A stretch of DNA of 64,000 nt, from positions 1 to 64,000 of the forward strand of contig JALDNG010000727.1 in assembly GCA_024349245.1 (NCBI GenBank). Direction: 5' to 3'. This document shows, piece by piece, positions 21,556 to 32,489 of the stretch. The DNA comes from Neodontobutis hainanensis (Eukaryota; Chordata; Actinopteri; Gobiiformes; Odontobutidae). The position numbers and the translations under genes are program-made. The first letter of the stretch is position 1; each line of letters begins with the position of its first letter. The notes under the pieces are model-generated. The model saw only the letters and a program-made list of their open reading frames with translations, was not told the origin of the DNA and made no database searches.

Positions 21556-21649
21556 GCTCCAGTGGCGCAATCGGTCAGCGCGCAGTACTTATAAGACAGT
21601 TACCTGCAGAGTAATGCTGAGGTTGTGAGTTCAAATCTCACTTGGAGCA
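21556..21649 (+). tRNA. tRNA-Ile (UAU) with intron, copy A
   Basis: The 94-nt sequence starts GCTCCAGTGGCGCAATCGG and ends CACTTGGAGCA. The acceptor stem pairs GCTCCAG with TTGGAGC (one G-U pair). The T arm GTGAG-TTCAAAT-CTCAC is perfect, and a UAU anticodon lies in ACTTATAAG followed by a short intron, matching vertebrate tRNA-Ile(UAU), which is normally intron-containing. The A box (TGGCGCAATCGG) is present, and the B-box region has AAA at the usual CGA position. It sits in the spacer of the ERV-X inverted repeat. Confidence 0.85.
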
Positions 21650-21908
21650 GCTTTTCTTAAAAAAAAACATGCATGCATAAATTTTTGGTGACTTTGGTTT
21701 GTTTCAGTAAGGCTATCATATTTGAATATATATATTTTAAGTTCCCTTCCTGTTGCTCTTCCTTAATGTTTTAAATCCATCGCATGTCTCATCTTGTATA
21801 GGTCACAAGTTCAAACCATGGCCACTGATCCGCTCTCTAGTTGTTAGGAAGTGCGTGCCTCTCCTCCAGGTGTGTGTGCTGTATGTCACTGCCATCTGGA
21901 TTAAGTCC

Positions 21909-21932
21909 GCTTCCTGTTTCCAAACAGGAAGC
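21909..21932. repeat. Perfect 11-bp hairpin, copy A only
   Basis: GCTTCCTGTTT-CC-AAACAGGAAGC is a perfect inverted repeat with a 2-nt loop. Copy B lacks the left arm (it reads GGCCCAAAAGTCC before AAACAGGAAGC). Confidence 0.8.
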
Positions 21933-22080
21933 AAGAACAAATCCTTGATGATACAGGTCAGTAGTTAAATTGTCTCTGTGGGGTTTCTTTGCAAAAGGCA
22001 GCCGCAGCCCACAGCGTCCCTGCCATCTCCACACACTGTAAACCCGGAAGCTCAAAATAATTAAAAAGACTGAGTGGTAA

Positions 22081-22443
22081 TGTTATAGGAATATTTTATA
22101 TCCTTATATTTAACCAGAGAGACACGGAAACCGATTATAATTTAACAAGCAATGGTCAGGTTTTAATCCTGGATGAGCAAAGCAGACACAGTAACAAGGG
22201 TACAGCGACAGGTTTGCTCTCAGATGTAAACATAACATGAGATTATATACAGCACAGTGACGTCCTTGGTGAGAGGCGTTCACAATGGTCCAGGTGCAAG
22301 AGTCCCGTGACAAGCCATGTCTCAGTCTAGTTATGTCTACTCCATGCTTGGATTAGCACGAAGGACATGACATGAATTTGACATGACCTGAAGAGACCTA
22401 TAAACCCCAGTAAATAAACATTAAAATTAAAATTCTTATAACA
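22081..22443 (-). repeat. ERV-X LTR, inverted (copy A)
   Basis: A 363-bp LTR matching 3,108-3,470 and 20,192-20,550 in reverse orientation, with TG...CA ends. Confidence 0.9.
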
Positions 22444-24850
22444 TTCCCCCCTCTTTATGCTGATAATAATTAGCATAAACAATCTACTAGCTTGAGTGTG
22501 AGTTGTTTACTTTTGAGAAAGCGAAAACCAGCAGGGCATCTGACCTAGCCTAAGTACACTTGACCATTTGACCTAACGCTGGGAAAAACTTTGTCCACCC
22601 CTTGCCCCAAGGCGGCGCAACACACAAACATCAAGCATCAACTTTATGTAATCACTTCAACTGAATCTCAAACACATTTAAAATCAAAGACAAAAATGAT
22701 TATACAGGATATGTTCACAATATTTCAAAATCAAATTTGTAAAAGTCCATAAATTAAAACACAGTGTCACTCCAAAATAAAGTAGAATATGAGTTTAAGC
22801 TGGTCGCCCCATCGGACTCAAGATCTCCGGCCTGTCCCTGCCTGTCCATTACTGTCCCTGTAACGAAAAGAAAAACACATGGAGTGAGACTTATGCACAT
22901 TCTTAATGATTAAAACCAATTCTCTTAAGCATAATAACTTCAATGAACCATACGGCCCTTAGGACTGTAGTATGATCCGTCCTGGAGCTGTTGTCCTGTT
23001 GGTGTTCATGCAAACGTTAACGTCCCTCAGATATCAAAGTGTTCATCTGAGGTCAAAGCCTCGACCACAGTCGTTGGGCAGGTGCATGTCCAGGAATGTT
23101 GACCCAGCAATGTCCACATCCATCAATCTCACCAACAAGCTCGGATACATGGAAATCAACACAAACAAAAGTTATAGACATGGAAGACATGGAAGTACAT
23201 CTCAATACATAATTAAAGTCTCAGTCACTTTTTCAAATATTTTGTAACTATTTTTATAACCAGGTCAAAATCATCTTATTCCAGAATACTCTGCCAATTC
23301 TCTGCAGAGTGTGAAGCTCTTTCTTAAAGGCTTTAGTTTGCTGTTAACTAGACCTGTGTTACTTTGGATTAAATCCTGTTGTAGATCTCACCTTTTCAGC
23401 TCAAATCATGCTCAGTGCTATTTGTTCTGTCCAGTCCTTGGACCAGTTTTAATTCATCTCAGCTTCAATTCACAGCTACAGCATTTCTCGTCAATTCATA
23501 ACCCTTTGTTGGTTATAACTCTAATTAATTTAATCCACATTTGCATAAATTGTCTCAAATGTAAAATTCTAATTTCAATGCTAATTGAATTTTCGCCTTA
23601 TTCATTATGGACACCTTGAAGGACCCCTGTTGTCGATGTAAATGGGGCTCTCAAATAAACCTGAAGGAACTGCTGTTTGGTTCCTAAGGTGTGAGTTTGT
23701 CCTCACGATGTTTTCCGTCACATTGTGTGTGAACAAATAAAATGAGGATCCTTTAAGGACGCATGTTTCCGGTCAGCAGGCAATGCTGGTCTAATGGTCT
23801 TACTTTCACAAAACCTCCAGACTTCTTCTTTGCACTGCACCTGTCCCTGATCTCTCAGTTTGTCAGGTTCAGAGAGGTGTTACAGGACGTCCTGTCACTG
23901 GCCCTGCTCACAGGTGTACTCCAGGTGTAACCCAAGAACCATGTTAATATTAGCTCTTGCTGGTGTCCATATTAATTGTCAAATCCTCCCTTCTGGGAAA
24001 CATGGCTCAAAACAAAAATACAACAAATAAAAATAAAATAAAAATAATAAACATAAAATCATAAAATGAAAGGCCAGTGCCATTGATCATTTTAAAATTT
24101 CAGTCTATCAATTATCATTTCTAATTATTCATCTTCTTTATGTTTTCCAAATAGCATCACTGTTGTTAAATGTTATATTTAAAACTTAATTTTGTTCAGC
24201 ACAGTTTTAATTTTAGTTATCATTAGTTGTAGGTGTTTACCTGTAACTGTAAGTAGTATCATCCACAATCATAGTAATATTTTATTCAGTTGATGCAAAC
24301 ATAAATAATTTCAAAATAGATCAGAACTATTTTCTCATGATCTATCGTCACAAAAAGCTTTTAGCCAAAGACTTTAAATTCACAATCTAATTAGAAAATC
24401 CTCAGAATATTGTTCAATCACTTCAAATGAATTCCTTTAGAAATAAAATCCTCAGACCCCTCCCTTGGGGAGTTAACCTGTAACAGGACAGCCTCCTTCA
24501 GCTGCTCAAACACACCTCATCTCTCTCCTCCAAAACTCCATCACCATGTGACTGTCGTTTCAAAGAAAGACTTTTCATAAAATTAACTAGTTCTGTGTCA
24601 ATTTCTCTGCATTTGCCCCCTATAATAACAATTCTTTAGGGGTTTGTTCAGTTTAGATTTGTTCCACACTGTCTCTGTAAAACTCAGTTTTAACACCAGG
24701 TGCTCAATAAATAAAACAAACCAGTTTGTTTTTGCATTTTCCATATTAATTTTAACATCATATCTAAAATGTTTATTCATTCCTAATTTCACGTTTCCAA
24801 CAATTTTGCATCAGACTCTTTAAAAGAAAACCCTTCACTCAATGTTAAAT

Positions 24851-24865
24851 AGAAACTCAACCCAT
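24851..24865. repeat. Rex3 target-site duplication (copy A, left)
   Basis: AGAAACTCAACCCAT, 15 nt, occurs here and again at 27,869-27,883 on the other side of Rex3. The same pair flanks copy B (57,656-57,670 and 60,943-60,957), so the insertion predates the duplication. Confidence 0.9.
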
Positions 24866-27800
24866 CCATCCATCCATCCATCCATCTTCTATCGCTTATC
24901 CGGGGCCGGGTCGTGGGGCAGCAGTCTAAGCAGAGAAGCCCAGACTTCCCTCTCCCCAGACACTTCCTCCAGCTCTTCGGGGATGCAGGCGTTCCCAGGC
25001 CAGTCGAGGACATAGTCCCTCCAGCGTGTCCTAGGTCTTCCCGAGGTCTCCTCCTCGGTGGGACATGCCGGAACACCTCCCTAGGGGCGTCCGGGAGGCA
25101 TCCAAAACAGATGCCCGAGCCACCTCAGCTGGCTCCTCGATGTGAAGGAGCAGCGGCTCTACTTTGAGCTCCTCCCGGTGACAAAGCTCATGACCATAGG
25201 TGAGAGTAGGAACGTAGATCGACTGGTAAATCGAGAGCTTTGCCTTACAGCTCAGCTCCTTCTTCACCACGACAGACCGGTACATCGACCGCATTACTGC
25301 AGAAGCTGCACCGATCCGCCTGTCGATCTCACGCTCCTTCCTTCCGTCACTCGTGAACAAGACCCGAGATACTTAAAATCCTCCACTTGAGGCAGGAGCT
25401 CTCCACCAACCTGGAGGGCAAGCCACCCTTTTCCGACTGAGAACCATGATCTCAGACTTGGAGGTGCTGATCCTCATCCCAGCCGCTTCACACTCGGCTG
25501 CAAACCGCCCCAGTGAACATTGAAGGTCCAGGCCTGATGGAGCCAACAGGACAACATCATCTGCAAAAAGCAGAGATGAAATCCTGTGGTCCCCAAACCA
25601 GACTCCTCCGGCCCCTGGCTGCGCCTAGAAATCCTGTCCATAAAGATAATGAACAGGACCGGTGACAAGGGCAGCCCTGCCGAGTCCAACATTCACCGGG
25701 AACAGGTCTGACTTACTGCCGGCAAAGAACCAAGCTCCTGCTCGGTCGATCCACAAAGCACATGTGGACTGGTTGGGCAAACTCCCATAATCCCTCCAGC
25801 ACCCTGGAGGGTATAGAGCTGGTCCAGTGTTCCAGACCGGGACGAAAACCGCATTGTTCCTCCTGGATCTGAGGTTCGACTATCGGCCGCATTCTCCTCT
25901 CCAGTACCCTGGCATAGACTTTCCGGGAGGCTGAGGAGTGTGATCCTCTGTAGTTGGAACACACCCTCCGGTCCCCTTCTAAAAAGAGGACCACCACCCC
26001 GGTCTGCCAGTCCAGAGGTACTGTCCCCGACCGCCACGCGATGTTGCAGAGGCGTGTCAGCCAAGACAGCCCGACAACATCCAGAGACTTGAGGTACTCA
26101 GGCGTGCCTCATCCACCCGGTGCCTTGCCACCGAGGAGCTTCCCAACTACCTCAGTGACTTCAGCCCGTCCACCTCTGAGCCCTCGGCCTCTGCTTCCTC
26201 AGTGGAAGACGTGGCGGTGGGGTTGAGGAGATCCTCAAGTATTCCTTCCACAGTCCATCAATATCCCCAGTTGAGGTCAGCAGATTCCCACCTCCACTGT
26301 AAACAGTGTTGGGAGGGCACTGCTTCCTCCTGAGGCGCCGGACGGTTTGCCAGAATTTCTTGAGGCCGACTGATAGTCTTTCCATGGCCTCACCGAACTC
26401 CTCCCAGACCCGAGTTTTGCCTCCACAACCACCCGTGCTGCAGCTCGCTTGGCCTGCCGGTACCTATCAGCTGCCTCAGGAGTCCCACAAGCCAACCAGG
26501 CTCGATAGGTCTCCTTCTTCAGCTTGACGGCCTCCTTACTTCCGGTGTCCACCACCGGGTTCGGGATTGCCACCACGACAGGCACCGGAGACTTTGCGGC
26601 CACAGCCGAGTGGCTGCGTCGACAATGGAGGTGGAAAACATGGTCCACTCGGACTCAATGTCTCCAGTCTCCTCGGAATCTGGTCGGCTCTGTCGGAGGT
26701 GGGAGTTGAAGATCTCTCTGACAGGACTCGCCAAACGCTCCCAACAGACCCTCACAGTACGCTTGGGTCTGCCAAGTCTGTCCGACCTCCTCCCCGCCAT
26801 CGGATCCAACTCACCACCAGGTGGTGATCAGTTGACAGCTCGCTCTCTTCACCCGAGTGTCCAAGACATACGGTCGGAGGTCAGATGAAACAACTACAAA
26901 GTCGATCATCGACCTCCGGCCTAGGGTGTCCTGGTGCCACGTGCACTGATGGACACCCTTATGCTTGAACATGGTGTTCGTTATGGACAAACTGTTGCTA
27001 GCACAGAAGTCCAATAACAGAACACCACTGGTTCAGATCAGGGGCCGCTCTCCCAATCACGCTCCAGGTGTCACTGTCGCTACACGTGAGCGTTGAAGTC
27101 CCCAGTAGAACGATGGAGTCCCCGGATAGAGCACTTTCCAGCACCCCTCCCAGAGACTCCAAGAAGGCCGGGTACTCTGCACTGCCATTTGGCCCGTAGC
27201 ACAAACAATAGTGAGAGACCTATCCCCGACCCGGCGCAGGGAAGCGACCCTCGTTCACCGGGGTGAACTCCAACACATGGCGGCTGAGCCGGGGGCAATG
27301 AGCAAACCCACACCGGCCCGCCGCCTCTCAGAATAGTGGAGAGTCCAGCCTCTCTCGAGCCCGACTATCTCTCGAGCCTCTCTCGAGCCCGACTATCTCT
27401 AGTCGGTATCTCTCAACCTCCGCACATGCTCAGGCTCCTTACCCGCCAGCGAGGTGACATTCCATGTCCCTAGAGCCAGATTCTGTGTCCGGGATTGGGC
27501 CGTCGAGGCTCCTGCCTTCAACTGCCACCCAATCCACATTGCACCGGCCCCTACGGTTCCTCCTGCAGGTGGTGGGCCCACGGGAGGTCGGTCCCACGTC
27601 GCTCTTTAGGGCTGAGCCTGGCCGGGCCCCGTGGGAAAGACCCGGCCACCAGGCGCTCGTATATGAGCCCCAACCCGGGCCTGGCTCCAGGGTGGGGCCC
27701 GGTTGCGCCATACCGGGCGACATAACGGTCCTCGATTTTAAACTTTCCATAAAGGGTTCTGAACGCGCTTTGTCTGGCCCGTCACCTAGGACCTGTTTGC

Positions 27801-27868
27801 CTTGGGAGACCCTACCAGGGGCATATAGCCCCCGACAACATAGCTCCTAGGATCATCCGAGCACTCAA
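24866..27868 (-). mobile_element. Rex3 (RTE-clade) non-LTR retrotransposon, copy A, decayed
   Basis: A minus-strand element with an endonuclease region (about 27.3-26.5 kb; GVHQCTWHQDTLGRRSMIDF) and a reverse transcriptase (26.0-24.9 kb; PLSPVLFIIFMDRISRRSQG). It ends in a GGATG-type tail (complement of (CCAT)5 at 24,861-24,885). Short-repeat 3' tails and this RT match fish Rex3. Compared with copy B it has two deletions of about 110 bp (near 25,180 and 25,745) and many single-base indels, so no long ORF remains. Confidence 0.85.
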
Positions 27869-28916
27869 AGAAACTCAACCCATTAAGTGTAAAATCAACT
27901 CCACATCTCTTCATTTATTCACATTCACCACCATTGAACTCAGTAATAGTTAGTAATGTTAATTTAAAACATGCAAAGATTTAACCTCTTAAAATTTTAA
28001 TCTTTAGTTTCCAAAGATTTCACTCAGTGTTTTCCATCACACTTCTAAGGTTCAACCAAAAATATTATTCAAATCTGTTCAAAAGGACAGACTATTGTGT
28101 TAGTCTCTAGTAATAATTATAATAATAATTCAAACGTTCCAACCTTTAAATAAGATTCATCAAAAAACTTTTTCTTTAAATCACTTCAATCAGTTTTTAA
28201 ACCCAGTGACCTTGTCTTATGCTCTTAAACTTTAACCATTTTTACAGTTTAACACTTTAACTTAAACTTTTCAAATAAACCACCTCCAATCCTGCAAGAT
28301 TGTTTAGACAGTTTTAACTTAGATAAGTTTTCAATTCCCAGATTACAAATTTACCTTGCAGTTTAAAACTTTATTGTAAAGAAGCCACCTCTTAGCATCT
28401 TAGCATCTATTATTTAGTTTTAGATATATACCTCTATTATTTAAAAACCCATTGGTTATTATTTATTCTGTCTTCATTTCAGTTTCTTTAATTACTTAGA
28501 CAATATTTTTCTCAAACAATATTCAAACCTCAGTTGTTTACTTTTCTAATTCTCAAAACAACATGGTCGTACCAAATAAAATTAAAGCAACTCCAAATGT
28601 AGACTATATTTGTTTCCACAGACCTGTCAGAAGGTCAACCAGTTTTCCTAATTAAGTCTCATAAACTTTATTTAACACCATCAGTGCAATCTGTTTCTGT
28701 CACTAACACATTTCTACTTCAACATTTTTCAACATTAAAACGTCTGTTTAAGACTCCCACACTTTCTGTTGAGCTCAAACAAAAACAACGGAAAAAAAAC
28801 ATACGTCGAAGAATAACCAGAATGCCAAACTCTGAATTTAAGCCACAGTACACAGTGAGGACAGTAAAGCAAGCATCATGATATGGGCATGTTTCTCCTA
28901 CTATAGTGTTGGGCCT

Positions 28917-29215
28917 ATTTAGATTAGATTAGATTCAACTTTATTGTCATTACACATGTACAAGTACAATGCAACAATTCCAGTTTAGGTCTAACCAGAA
29001 GAGCAATAGCAGTAAGTGCAAGACATCCAGTGCAAGATATCCAGTATTGCTTAAAGATAACCCTGGTATTGCACACCAGGGATCATGGATCAGTTTGCAC
29101 ATTGTTGTGTCCAATACTGACCGCTCAGTCTTTGGCACAATTGTGTGGAATAAGTCATGAACGCACAGCCATTTCAATGCCATAGAGTCTTTATTGCTCA
29201 CAACCAACACAATAA
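28917..29215. repeat. Dispersed fish repeat (AGATTCAACTTTATTGTCATTAC family)
   Basis: The string AGATTCAACTTTATTGTCAT followed by TACACATGTACAAGTACAATG is one I recognise as a common fish interspersed-repeat end. The block ends with TCTTTATTGCTCACAACCAACACAAT. It marks the boundary of the second ERV-X. The same block in copy B is at about 61,997-62,270. Family assignment is not possible from sequence alone. Confidence 0.5.
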
Positions 29216-29689
29216 ACGACCCGAGCTCTACTAAATTTTGTACAGAAAATGTAAGCCTTTTATACAGTTTTGAGATGACAGTTTAGTGATAACTCTTTCT
29301 GTAATCTTAGATGAGCCTTTGAAGATTTCTATTAAACTTGGTGATGTCATTCTGTAAGGCCTTGGGACTCTTGCACCTGCTAGGCCTCTCCCTTCTCTGA
29401 CCTTGAGCATCAGGCTCCCATGTCTCTATCTTGGCCTTCAATGTGTGTGTGCTTTAAGCTTATCCTGTTTTAAACCATACTCTTCTGACATTAAGTTTTC
29501 TTTCTTTTTCTTTAATATGTTTCTAAATGTATTAATATAACATCCCTTACTTGATTATAAACCATGCATAAGTATTAACCATAAACACATAACATAAACT
29601 CATCATGCATAAATGAAAAACTAACTAAGCACACAGAAATAAGCACATAGCATAAAAAATAAACCACAAACTGGCATCAGATCCAACAG
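29216..29689. other. No recognisable feature
   Basis: AT-rich, non-coding sequence, identical in nature in copy B (62,271-62,737). It contains CCTTTGAAGATTTCTATTAAAC and pyrimidine-rich stretches. I see no gene or repeat end. Confidence 0.6.
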
Positions 29690-30516
29690 ATATTCCACAT
29701 TTTTAGGTGACCTTGATTTCCCCAGTATGTGGCCAGAGGTGGTTACTGAATTAGACTCAGTTTTGAAAACACAGGAGCTTTTCCTGGCCTTACGTAACAT
29801 GCAGAGTAATAACGCACCAGTTCCAGATGGGTTTCCAAGTTTTTTAGACATTTTTTCAGCTAAACATCCCATTATTGCATACTGAGGTGCTTTCACAGGG
29901 CTCTCTTCCCCCTACTTTGAGACAGGCCTCCATTAGTATTCTTTTAAATGAAGGACAAGGACCCGGAACTTTGTACGTGCTAAAGGCCTATATCTTTAAT
30001 GAATGTAGACACTACAATACTTGCAAAAGCCTTATCACACCGTCTGGAAAAGGTGCTTAAACTATTATTTCTAAGAAGCAGACTGGATTTATTAAAGGGT
30101 GCCTTCTATAATATACAAACTCTACTTAATGTAATATATTCTAAAGAAACTACAATAACACCTGAGGTAGTGATATCGATCGATGCAGAAAAGGTGTTCG
30201 ACAGAGTTGAATGGGATTATTTGTTTGAGGTTTTGGCTAAATTTGGATTTAGCACAGGGTTTATATCCTGGATTCGACTCCTATACACACTACCATGCAC
30301 AAGTATAATTACTAATTATTTCAAGTCTGATTATTTCTTCCTAAAGAGAGGCTGCAGGGAGGGTTGGCCCCTGTCCCCTCTATTTGCTCGCGATAGAGAT
30401 GTGTCTATCTATCTGAGGTCCTCTTCTATTTTTAGAGATATTTCCCGGTTGCGTACAGTGTTCAAACTTTCACTATATGCAGATGACTTATTATTGTATA
30501 TTTCAGACCCTGTAGA
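29690..30516 (+). pseudogene. L1-type (Tx1/L1 lineage) reverse transcriptase fragment, part 1
   Basis: Plus-strand frames give RT blocks in order: LDFPSMWPEVVTELDSVLKT, NVDTTILAKALSHRLEKVL, VVISIDAEKVFDRVEWDYLF (catalytic Asp), GCREGWPLSPLFA, and LSLYADDLLLYISDP (active-site YADD). It is frame-broken in several places. It is interrupted at 30,516 by the chromovirus and resumes at 34,085. Motif wording matches fish L1-type elements. Confidence 0.8.
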
Positions 30517-31052
30517 TGTAATGTGGAACTAAGGACTCAAATGCGCACAAGACAGTGAAGGTAAGTGATTCTTTATTAAAGTACAGATAGTGACAGGAAG
30601 CTGGTTCGTGGATCTGAGACTGTAGTCCGTGCTGAGGAACTGCGCTGATGCCTGAAGAGAAGTTGTGAACTGTAACCAAGACGAGGAGCTGGACCGTAAT
30701 CTGGTGCCGAGCCGAGCTGTAGAGCGGCGATGAGGGTTGAAGCCGAGCCGGTGACTGGGACCAAGCCAAGAAACTGGACTGATAGCTGGAGTCCAAACCT
30801 GAGACCTGGAGTGAAAGCTGGAGAGAAGGCTGGAGCGAAGGCTGGAGCGAGGGCTGGAACAAGAGCTGGAACAAGCATTGGAAACATTCACACAAAGTAT
30901 GCTGAACGATCTGGCAGAGGTGGACAGGAGAGGTTTAAATACCTCACTGATGGTAATAGGCTGCAGGTGCTTGGGACAGGTGGCAGTGATGAGATGAAGG
31001 AGAGAAAAGGAAAGTGGAGCGGATCCCTGAGAGAGACGGAGTGGATCTGACA
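30517..31052 (-). repeat. Chromovirus 3' LTR (left on + strand)
   Basis: A 536-bp LTR. On the minus strand a TATTTAAA box (30,941-30,934) lies 27 nt before CCAGATCGTTC (30,914-30,904). A 12-bp minisatellite (GGCTGGAGCGAA-type) spans about 30,805-30,880. It lacks about 85 bp present in the 5' LTR and in copy B. The AAAAGGGGG polypurine tract lies just inside (complement at 31,056-31,066). Confidence 0.9.
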
Positions 31053-31059
31053 GAACCCC

Positions 31060-31340
31060 CTTTTCAAGGAACGGCGCCGGACGTTCCAACTGACTGCCCG
31101 GGATGTGAAGAATGGAAGTCCCAAACTAACTGTGGATCCAGAATGTGGCGTGCAGGGACCCAAGAACGTTCTTCTGGACCATACCCCTCCCAGTCTACCA
31201 GGTACTGAATGCCTCGACCACGGCGTCTAGATCTAAGGAGCCGTCGCACCGAATATGCCGGAGCACCTCCAAACGAGCTGGGCGAGAGGCGGGGGCCTGG
31301 TGGCGGGAACCAGACTTTAGACTGCACGGAGATGGCCAAT
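31060..31340 (-). pseudogene. Chromovirus C-terminal chromodomain
   Basis: Blocks are AYSVRRLLRSRRRGRGIQYL, VDWEGYGPEERSWVPARHIL and DPQLVWDFHSSHP, the typical integrase C-terminal chromodomain (Y-L-V-x-W-x-G-Y, E-x-x-W-x-P). It follows directly after the deletion junction near 31,340-31,370, without RNase H or the DDE core. Confidence 0.9.
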
Positions 31341-31375
31341 CCAATACTGCCGACACCTTGGAAGGGTCCATCTGA

Positions 31376-32480
31376 ATTTTACCCTGGACGACAATGTAAC
31401 CCAGGAAAGAGGCGCTGGGTAAATGAAATTTGCATTTTTCAGCCTCAACAAAAAGCAAATTCTCCAGCAGGCGTTGAAGAACTGACTGGACATGATGAAC
31501 ATGCTCCTTGTGATTCTTGGAAAAGTTAAGGATATCATCCAGGTACACAAATACAAACCGGTTGAGCATGTTCCACAACACATCATTAACCAGGTTCTGG
31601 AAAACAACGGGAGCATTAGTCAGTCCAAAAGGCATCACCAGATATTCATAATGACCTGACGAGGTGTTAAATGCTGTCTTTCATTCATCCCCCTGTCAGA
31701 TACGAACCAGGTGGTATGCGTTGCGAAGATCCAATTTGAAAAACCAACAGAAAGGGAAGCGGATACCTATTCTTTACAGTGATCTCATTAAGTCCACAGT
31801 AATTAATGCAAGGTTGGAGAGTCTCGTCTTTCTTCCCCACAACACATCTTTAATGTAAAGATCCATGGCCTCTCTTTCAGGAGTGGATAATGAATATAAT
31901 TGGCCTCTAGGAGGTGAGGTGCCAGGAAGCAAGTCAATAGCACAGTCATATGGCCGATGCGGGGGTAAGGCTGTGGCTTTGGCCTTATTAAAGACCTCCT
32001 TATATTCCCTAGGAACGTTGGCCGGCAGAGAGGATACAGGTGTACCAGGTAGCGGGTTGGGTAATCCCGCTGACTGAAGACAAACGGAGTGACAAGAGTG
32101 ACTCCACCCCAGTATTGGCCCAGTGTGAGGATTATGGCGTCGCAACCAGGGGTAGCCCAAAATTAATGGAATCTTCGAAGACTGAATTAGGAAAAATCCT
32201 AGCGTTTCTTGATTGTTCCCAGAGACCAATAGGGTTACGGGACTGGTCCGGTGGGTTGCGGTACCCAGGAAGTGTCCATCCAGGGCCCGTGCAGGAACCG
32301 GTTTGAGTAGGGGAACTCGTGACAACCCCAACTGAAGAGCCAAAGTCTCGTCCATAAAACTGCCGTCTGCCCCAGAGTCAATGAACGTAGTTAAAGTCTG
32401 TGGCCCCCCAGGAAGCAGCAGCTGGACATGGACAAGCGGGCGATTGATGGAGGAGACCCCCTCTGTAAGACTCAACAGTA
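31376..32480 (-). pseudogene. pol: Chromovirus protease and partial reverse transcriptase
   Basis: Protease active site TFIDSGADGSFMDETLALQL lies near 32,390-32,330. It is followed by the pre-RT YDCAIDLLPG, then RT blocks MMPFGLTNAPVVFQNLVNDV and FVFVYLDDILNFS (YLDD active site near 31,545), and thumb sequence ending VLDWPSP near 31,375. The fingers to palm A region around 31,640-31,800 is frame-shifted. Coding breaks off abruptly at about 31,370 where downstream pol is deleted. Confidence 0.85.
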
Positions 32481-32489
32481 CTCCTCCAG

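Larger units (their letters stand above)
22081..28910 (-). mobile_element. Second ERV-X copy, inverted and 5'-truncated (copy A), carrying Rex3
   Basis: Reverse complement of the first ERV-X. The 3' LTR is at 22,081-22,443, the polypurine complement TTCCCCCCTCTTT at 22,444-22,456, then interior matching 20.19 back to about 16.8 kb. No 5' LTR is found, so the element is truncated near 28.7-28.9 kb. Relative to the first copy it lacks about 420 bp (junction near 24,000) and carries Rex3 at 24,866-27,868. Its 3' end faces the 3' end of the first copy across a 1.53-kb spacer. Confidence 0.85.
1..30895. repeat. Large duplicated segment, copy A
   Basis: This segment is collinear with 44,405 to the window end. 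Base 1 corresponds to about 44,405; after the 10.16-kb ERV-Leu insertion, 15,314 corresponds to 49,559. Shared insertions (ERV-X, Rex3, L1, chromovirus) lie at identical sites, so they predate the duplication. Spot alignment gives roughly 1% substitutions plus many 1-3 base indels. The true left edge lies before the window. The right edge cannot be fixed because copy B runs off the window, so the segment may extend past the coordinate given. Confidence 0.95.

Noticed and set aside
21190..21570. 126-codon minus-strand ORF
   Set aside because: It overlaps the tRNA gene, copy B breaks it, and no domain is recognised.
24913..27850. Plus-strand ORFs of 80-130 codons inside Rex3
   Set aside because: They are antisense shadows of the GC-rich Rex3 coding strand.
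30529..31089. Minus-strand ORF of 186 codons with repetitive composition
   Set aside because: It lies in the chromovirus LTR. The 12-bp minisatellite keeps all frames open, so this is not a gene.
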